Shown here one piece after another: positions 60,401-64,000 of a stretch of 64,000 nucleotides of DNA. The notes beneath the pieces were generated by a model. It was not told the origin of the DNA. It searched no databases and saw only the letters and a program-made list of their open reading frames with translations. The stretch's first letter is position 1. Each line of letters begins with the position of its first letter. The DNA comes from Owenia fusiformis (taxonomy: Eukaryota > Annelida > Polychaeta > Sabellida > Oweniidae), in NCBI GenBank assembly GCA_903813345.2, contig CAIIXF020000005.1:15689375-15753374 (forward strand), written 5' to 3'. Both the position numbers and the translations under genes were made by a program.

Positions 60401-63400
60401 AAATTATTTTGTATATTATTTTATGCCTACATGTACTAGAATTACAAATGATCCAGTAATAGTACATACATTGTAAAATTAATGAGAATGTACAGTGCAA
60501 GGATATCATGTACTTAAATAAGAAATGTTAAAAGTCTAGCATATCACATTGGGATTTTTGATCAGTGGAGTAAGCCACAATTATCTGTCTACAAAAAATA
60601 TTTGTCTAAAAATGCCACTGTACAGTGAAGCTGTAAATCTCATAAATCTTATAAATAATCTTTAAATATGTTACTAATAATAATATGTAAGGGACACAAT
60701 CAATAGACTTGACCAATGCAGGGGAGATCACTGACTCAGATTATGTACAGGGTGTATATCATTTGCCTCTTAAGGGGGCGATGTGTACTTCCCTTTTTTA
60801 GCCAATTTTACTTTTTCATTTGATCAATGTGTTCAGAAAAAGCTAGGCTTCAAGTGCAAACTGTGATGATGGAAACTGTTTTTTAGATGTAGGCGCACCC
60901 TACCCTTTGAATTCATTTGACTTCACTTCTTAAAAGAGAGGTTTGTCTTCGTCTTTTGTAGTTTAACTAGCGACGCCCCTATATATCATGAACTTATTTG
61001 TGACTATCATATATTTTTCAGTGCCTGAGAAATGTTTGCAGAGACTACCTGGTTACCAGAAAACAGAAGACTACAAGCACAGTCCAAGTGATACAGATAA
61101 GAGGGAGACACCTAGCAAAGATGACCAACTTTCTCTTAGTAAATCAGCAAATAAAATGGGTATGCTTCTCAATGTTATAAGTAGCTCGTAACAAATTATA
61201 CAGAATACATGCATTTTGAAGTGCCTTAAAGGAACACGGAGTGCCTAGAATTGATAGAGATGAGTTTAAGAAATTGGCACAATAAAACAATTTCTGTTGC
61301 TGTCATGCCTATTCTCAAAAAAGTTCAACAGTTCTATCCTTATTTTTACAATTTTATTACAATTTTAAAGGGTATCGCACAAGAAATGGAACAATTTTTA
61401 ATTTTAATATATTTGAACCCCCTTGGCAAATACTATCTACAGGCCTGAGTAGATACATGTATCATGTTGCCTCCTTTAATATTGCAGATGATTCTGGGTT
61501 GCCAATGCCTCTTGACCCTGATGAACCTCCTGAATCTGAGAGCAGTAATGATCTTAACAAACCAGACTCCACAACAACAGAAACCTTATACAAAGCATCA
61601 GCCAAGCACAAACAGTTTGTTCCACTGAAATCAGAAGCTGAACCTCAAGAGTGTTCAGAACACCAAACAACACAATCCAATAAAGTTTCTTCAACAAGCA
61701 ATCAGGAGGTACCAGTTGGTGGATCATCCAATCAGAATAGACTTGATGGATCATGTTTGACCAATCAGAACATTTGTCACAGTGAGCCAATTGAATCTCT
61801 TGATACAAACACAACTACATATAGAAGAGACAGTGGCAATGTTAGCTCAATCTACTCACAGCATACCGATGCTAAAGCTAGACCTAGAACTGAGAGCATC
61901 AAAGAAACAAATTTGCCTAAGCTACAAGGTGAGAATTGTTGAAACACGAAAAGCCATATTCACTAATGTGAACCATGGGCTTTCAATTAGAAAGCCTGTG
62001 GATGAACGCCCAATATTCCTTTTTTATTTAAAAGGTTTCCGATATCCTCTAAAACAATACATTGCAGGTACCTCAACTCAGTGCTTGCAGCTTCAGTTAC
62101 CGGGCACACTTTAATAGCAAAAAATAAGTATAGGGGGCACCTGTAGAGGTTAATTTAACAACATCATTACTAGTACAACTAAAACATGATTGTTTAAAAT
62201 CTAACGAGCCATGAAATTTTTTTTTTTATGTATTGTAAGAAACATTGTATGATCGATTTTTAATTAAATAAATTGAACATTGAATTGAATAGTATAGTTA
62301 ACATGTCTTCCACCAAACACATATTCTCTATGAAAAACAAAATTTAAATTGGTGATACATATACAATATAACCATGTGTGACTTTCCTTAGGCACAAATG
62401 GAGCTAGAATCTAGTTTTCCCAGGAAAGTTATTAGTTGTGTCCCACCAATCTTCAAAAACTTTTTATCATTTAAGGTTTGCCCTTTTTGATTGCAGCAGC
62501 AAAGGAGACCAGCACTGATGTGTTCCAGATACATCCAGATCAATATTTCAGCAGCAAGGAGCTGTCCCAGGCCACAGGTGGCTTCTCTACTAAGCATGTT
62601 ATAGGGCAGGGAGGCTTTGGTACAACATTCACAGGAATTGTGAGGAATACACAAGTTGCCATAAAGAAACTCACAATGGTATGTGATATTGTTGTGGACA
62701 TTGAGAAGTAATTAAACCAAATACACAATAGTACAGTAAAAAGGACTGGGAAATGTGGTTAGATTATTCATTTTAATGAAACAATCAAATCTCATTGTCA
62801 TGGGACATATCGCAACATCAAAATGTCATGCCATCAAAGTTTACCATGTATTTATATATTAAATTTCAAATAATTAACTGATTCATTCAAATCCTATGCC
62901 TAGCCTTATGGTGGGGGGGGGGGGTTATTCGAAGTCACTGAAATTCTGACATTTTATTGTTTAAACCCTTTATCCCTTATTTCAATTTCAGTGGGATGGT
63001 GCTGCTGAGCAACTGAGAAAATTAGAAGAATCCAAGCCTGGTATCTTCTCCTTATTTAGGTAATATTTATCTTTGAGGCAATAGAGAGACTTTGCAACTC
63101 AATTATAGCATGTTTTTTATTCCCATATAAGGTATAACTTAGGAAGCGTTTGATTACATCATCATTTATTGCACAGCTCTATACATCCATAAGTGTGATA
63201 TTCTTATAAATTGTTGTCCTTCCGTAAGAATATCACACATATGGACATATAGAGCTGCGCAATAAATGAAACAATAGATACTGTATTATTTTCAGATTAC
63301 AGCATAATAATATAATTCGCTTGTATGGCTGTTGCCTTGAAATGGAGTCTGTGTGTCTGGTGTATGAGCACCTAGAGATGGGCTCCCTGTCTGACTGTCT

Positions 63401-63817
63401 CCATAAGGAGGTAAGAGAGTAAAGAAACTTGAGGTGAAACTCAACCACAAGATGGTTATGTGCATTTGATAGCCTTTCTTATAAATGAAGCAACAGTTAT
63501 ACATTAGATCCACTGCCTCCCTTGTAAAATAACCCATGGATAATGATTATGTTTAGTAAAATGGCAAAGTTGTTATTATAAATCAAATCAAATATCCATT
63601 GATAACTTCATTATTGTTGCTTATCGTCAGTTTTTAATTTCAAGTTATCTTTATGTATACATTAACAAGACTTATAATGTAATTTGCATATTCCCTTTTA
63701 ACTCCTATTTCAGAAAAGCACAATACCATGGCAACAGAGGCATAGAGTTCTCCTTGGGGTTGCTATGGGTTTGCAGTACCTACACGAAATGGGGGTCATA
63801 CATGGTGACATCAAAAG
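57444..63817 (+). CDS. IRAK/Pelle-like death-domain kinase, 5' part (8 exons, continues beyond window)
   Basis: Adaptor kinase of Toll/IL-1 receptor-MyD88 signalling. Exons: 57444-57552, 60045-60230, 61022-61159, 61488-61928, 62497-62678, 62992-63059, 63296-63410, 63714-63817; 447 codons so far, in phase throughout. Death domain in exons 1-2 (FELCRILD, NNWKKI, LTNWGHRLPTISHFFNIL, REASLLKHL). Exons 3-4 give a Ser/Thr/Asn-rich acidic linker like the IRAK1 ProST region. The kinase domain starts at FSSKELSQATGGFS: Gly loop GQGGFGTTF (328-336), VAIK Lys K348, NIIRLYGCC, LVYEHLEMGSL, and catalytic loop HGDIK with D445. HGD rather than HRD is shared with IRAK1 and Pelle and differs from IRAK4. The next exon should supply the N of the catalytic loop and DFG, outside this window. 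Confidence 0.9.
57900..58032 (+). CDS. Alternative first exon of the IRAK-like gene (1')
   Basis: An open stretch starts at ATG 57900, preceded in frame by TAA, and runs 44 codons plus one base to a donor G/GTTTGT. The end reads YFELCQLLNVNNNWKKI, matching exon 1 (RFELCRILDPNNNWKKI) with the same phase-1 exit, so it could splice to exon 2 at 60045. The first 27 residues are unrelated to exon 1. No 3' splice site is obvious before it, so a promoter inside intron 1 is the simplest reading. Seen in sequence: the ORF and similarity. Inferred: expression. A decayed exon duplicate is the alternative, but the frame is intact. Confidence 0.65.
58310..59785. repeat. 1.5-kb interrupted inverted repeat in IRAK intron 1
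   Basis: Left arm about 58310-58491 plus 58963-59180, right arm about 59390-59785, reverse complements with scattered differences (for example AATTGGAGGTG facing CACCTCCAATT, and ACAATGCAAGAAGT facing its complement). The left arm is split by the 471-bp element at 58492-58962. Confidence 0.8.
58484..58970. mobile_element. 471-bp TTACT-ended element, copy 2
   Basis: Element 58492-58962 starts TTACTCGAGTC and ends GGACCAAAGTAA, with 8-bp repeats CCCAAAGC on both sides. The right arm of the enclosing inverted repeat shows the uninterrupted site. Same orientation as the copy at 18817. Confidence 0.85.
63162..63269. repeat. Hairpin MITE in IRAK intron 6
   Basis: TCATTTATTGCACAGCTCTA and GTGTGATATTCTTA face their complements ending CAATAAATGA; ends 26 bp before exon 7. 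Confidence 0.8.
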
Positions 63818-64000
63818 GTATCTGTTTGATTAGCTTAGAAGGATAAGGGAAGGGGATTAGCAATTTCTGAAGTACAAGAGGTAGTCTTGCTTCCATACAC
63901 CCCCCCCTACTTCAAGAACAGTTATTGTTGAAGAAGATAGGGGGAGGGGGTCCTGGGTCTTGAAGCAAGACTATACAAGAGGTCTCAGATTCAGTTCTAG

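Noticed and set aside
61782-62114. 110-codon frame overlapping IRAK exon 4
   Set aside because: Out of frame with the exon that carries the IRAK linker; no similarity of its own.

Overview
This is an AT-rich metazoan genomic window. Genes are split into many short exons with GT-AG introns. Small inverted-repeat transposons, tandem arrays and a tRNA-derived SINE are abundant. The gene set (an IRAK/Pelle kinase, a USP4/11/15-type deubiquitinase, a fucolectin-like secreted lectin, a mitochondrial carnitine carrier and a leucine-dehydrogenase-type enzyme) fits a bilaterian invertebrate. The repeat style suggests a marine lophotrochozoan or invertebrate deuterostome, but the phylum cannot be fixed from sequence reading alone. 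Most of the short open frames are noise; the real genes were assembled exon by exon from protein similarity, splice sites and phase.

Layout. 1-9.8 kb: no gene seen; transposon remnants and a strongly G-rich tandem array. 9.83-17.39 kb, minus strand: SLC25A20-type carnitine/acylcarnitine carrier, 9 exons, 298 aa, apparently complete. 17.84-31.75 kb, plus strand: USP4/11/15-type ubiquitin hydrolase, 20 coding exons, about 960 aa, head-to-head with the carrier across about 450 bp. 31.75-37.9 kb: USP 3' flank and intergenic repeats. 37.91-57.17 kb, minus strand: Glu/Leu/Phe/Val dehydrogenase of the leucine-dehydrogenase type, 10 exons, 550 aa, probably mitochondrial. Its second intron (about 13 kb) holds, on the opposite strand, a three-exon secreted lectin gene (44.18-53.04 kb), a 6.4-kb non-coding inverted-repeat element, an 834-bp palindromic element and a satellite rich in AGGTCA repeats. 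57.44-63.82 kb and onward, plus strand: IRAK/Pelle-like kinase, head-to-head with the dehydrogenase across about 275 bp and cut by the window end.

The most notable points are transcript-level designs. The USP gene has two tandem alternative versions of exon 4 whose phases force exactly one to be used. Its catalytic-histidine exon end, including the splice donor, is repeated in frame in 54-bp units. The IRAK gene has a second, diverged first exon with its own ATG, which would swap the start of the death domain. Two mitochondrial metabolism genes (fatty-acyl carnitine import; branched-chain or aromatic amino-acid deamination) each share a divergent promoter region with a signalling gene (USP; IRAK). 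The lectin gene nested between them is another plausible innate-immunity gene.
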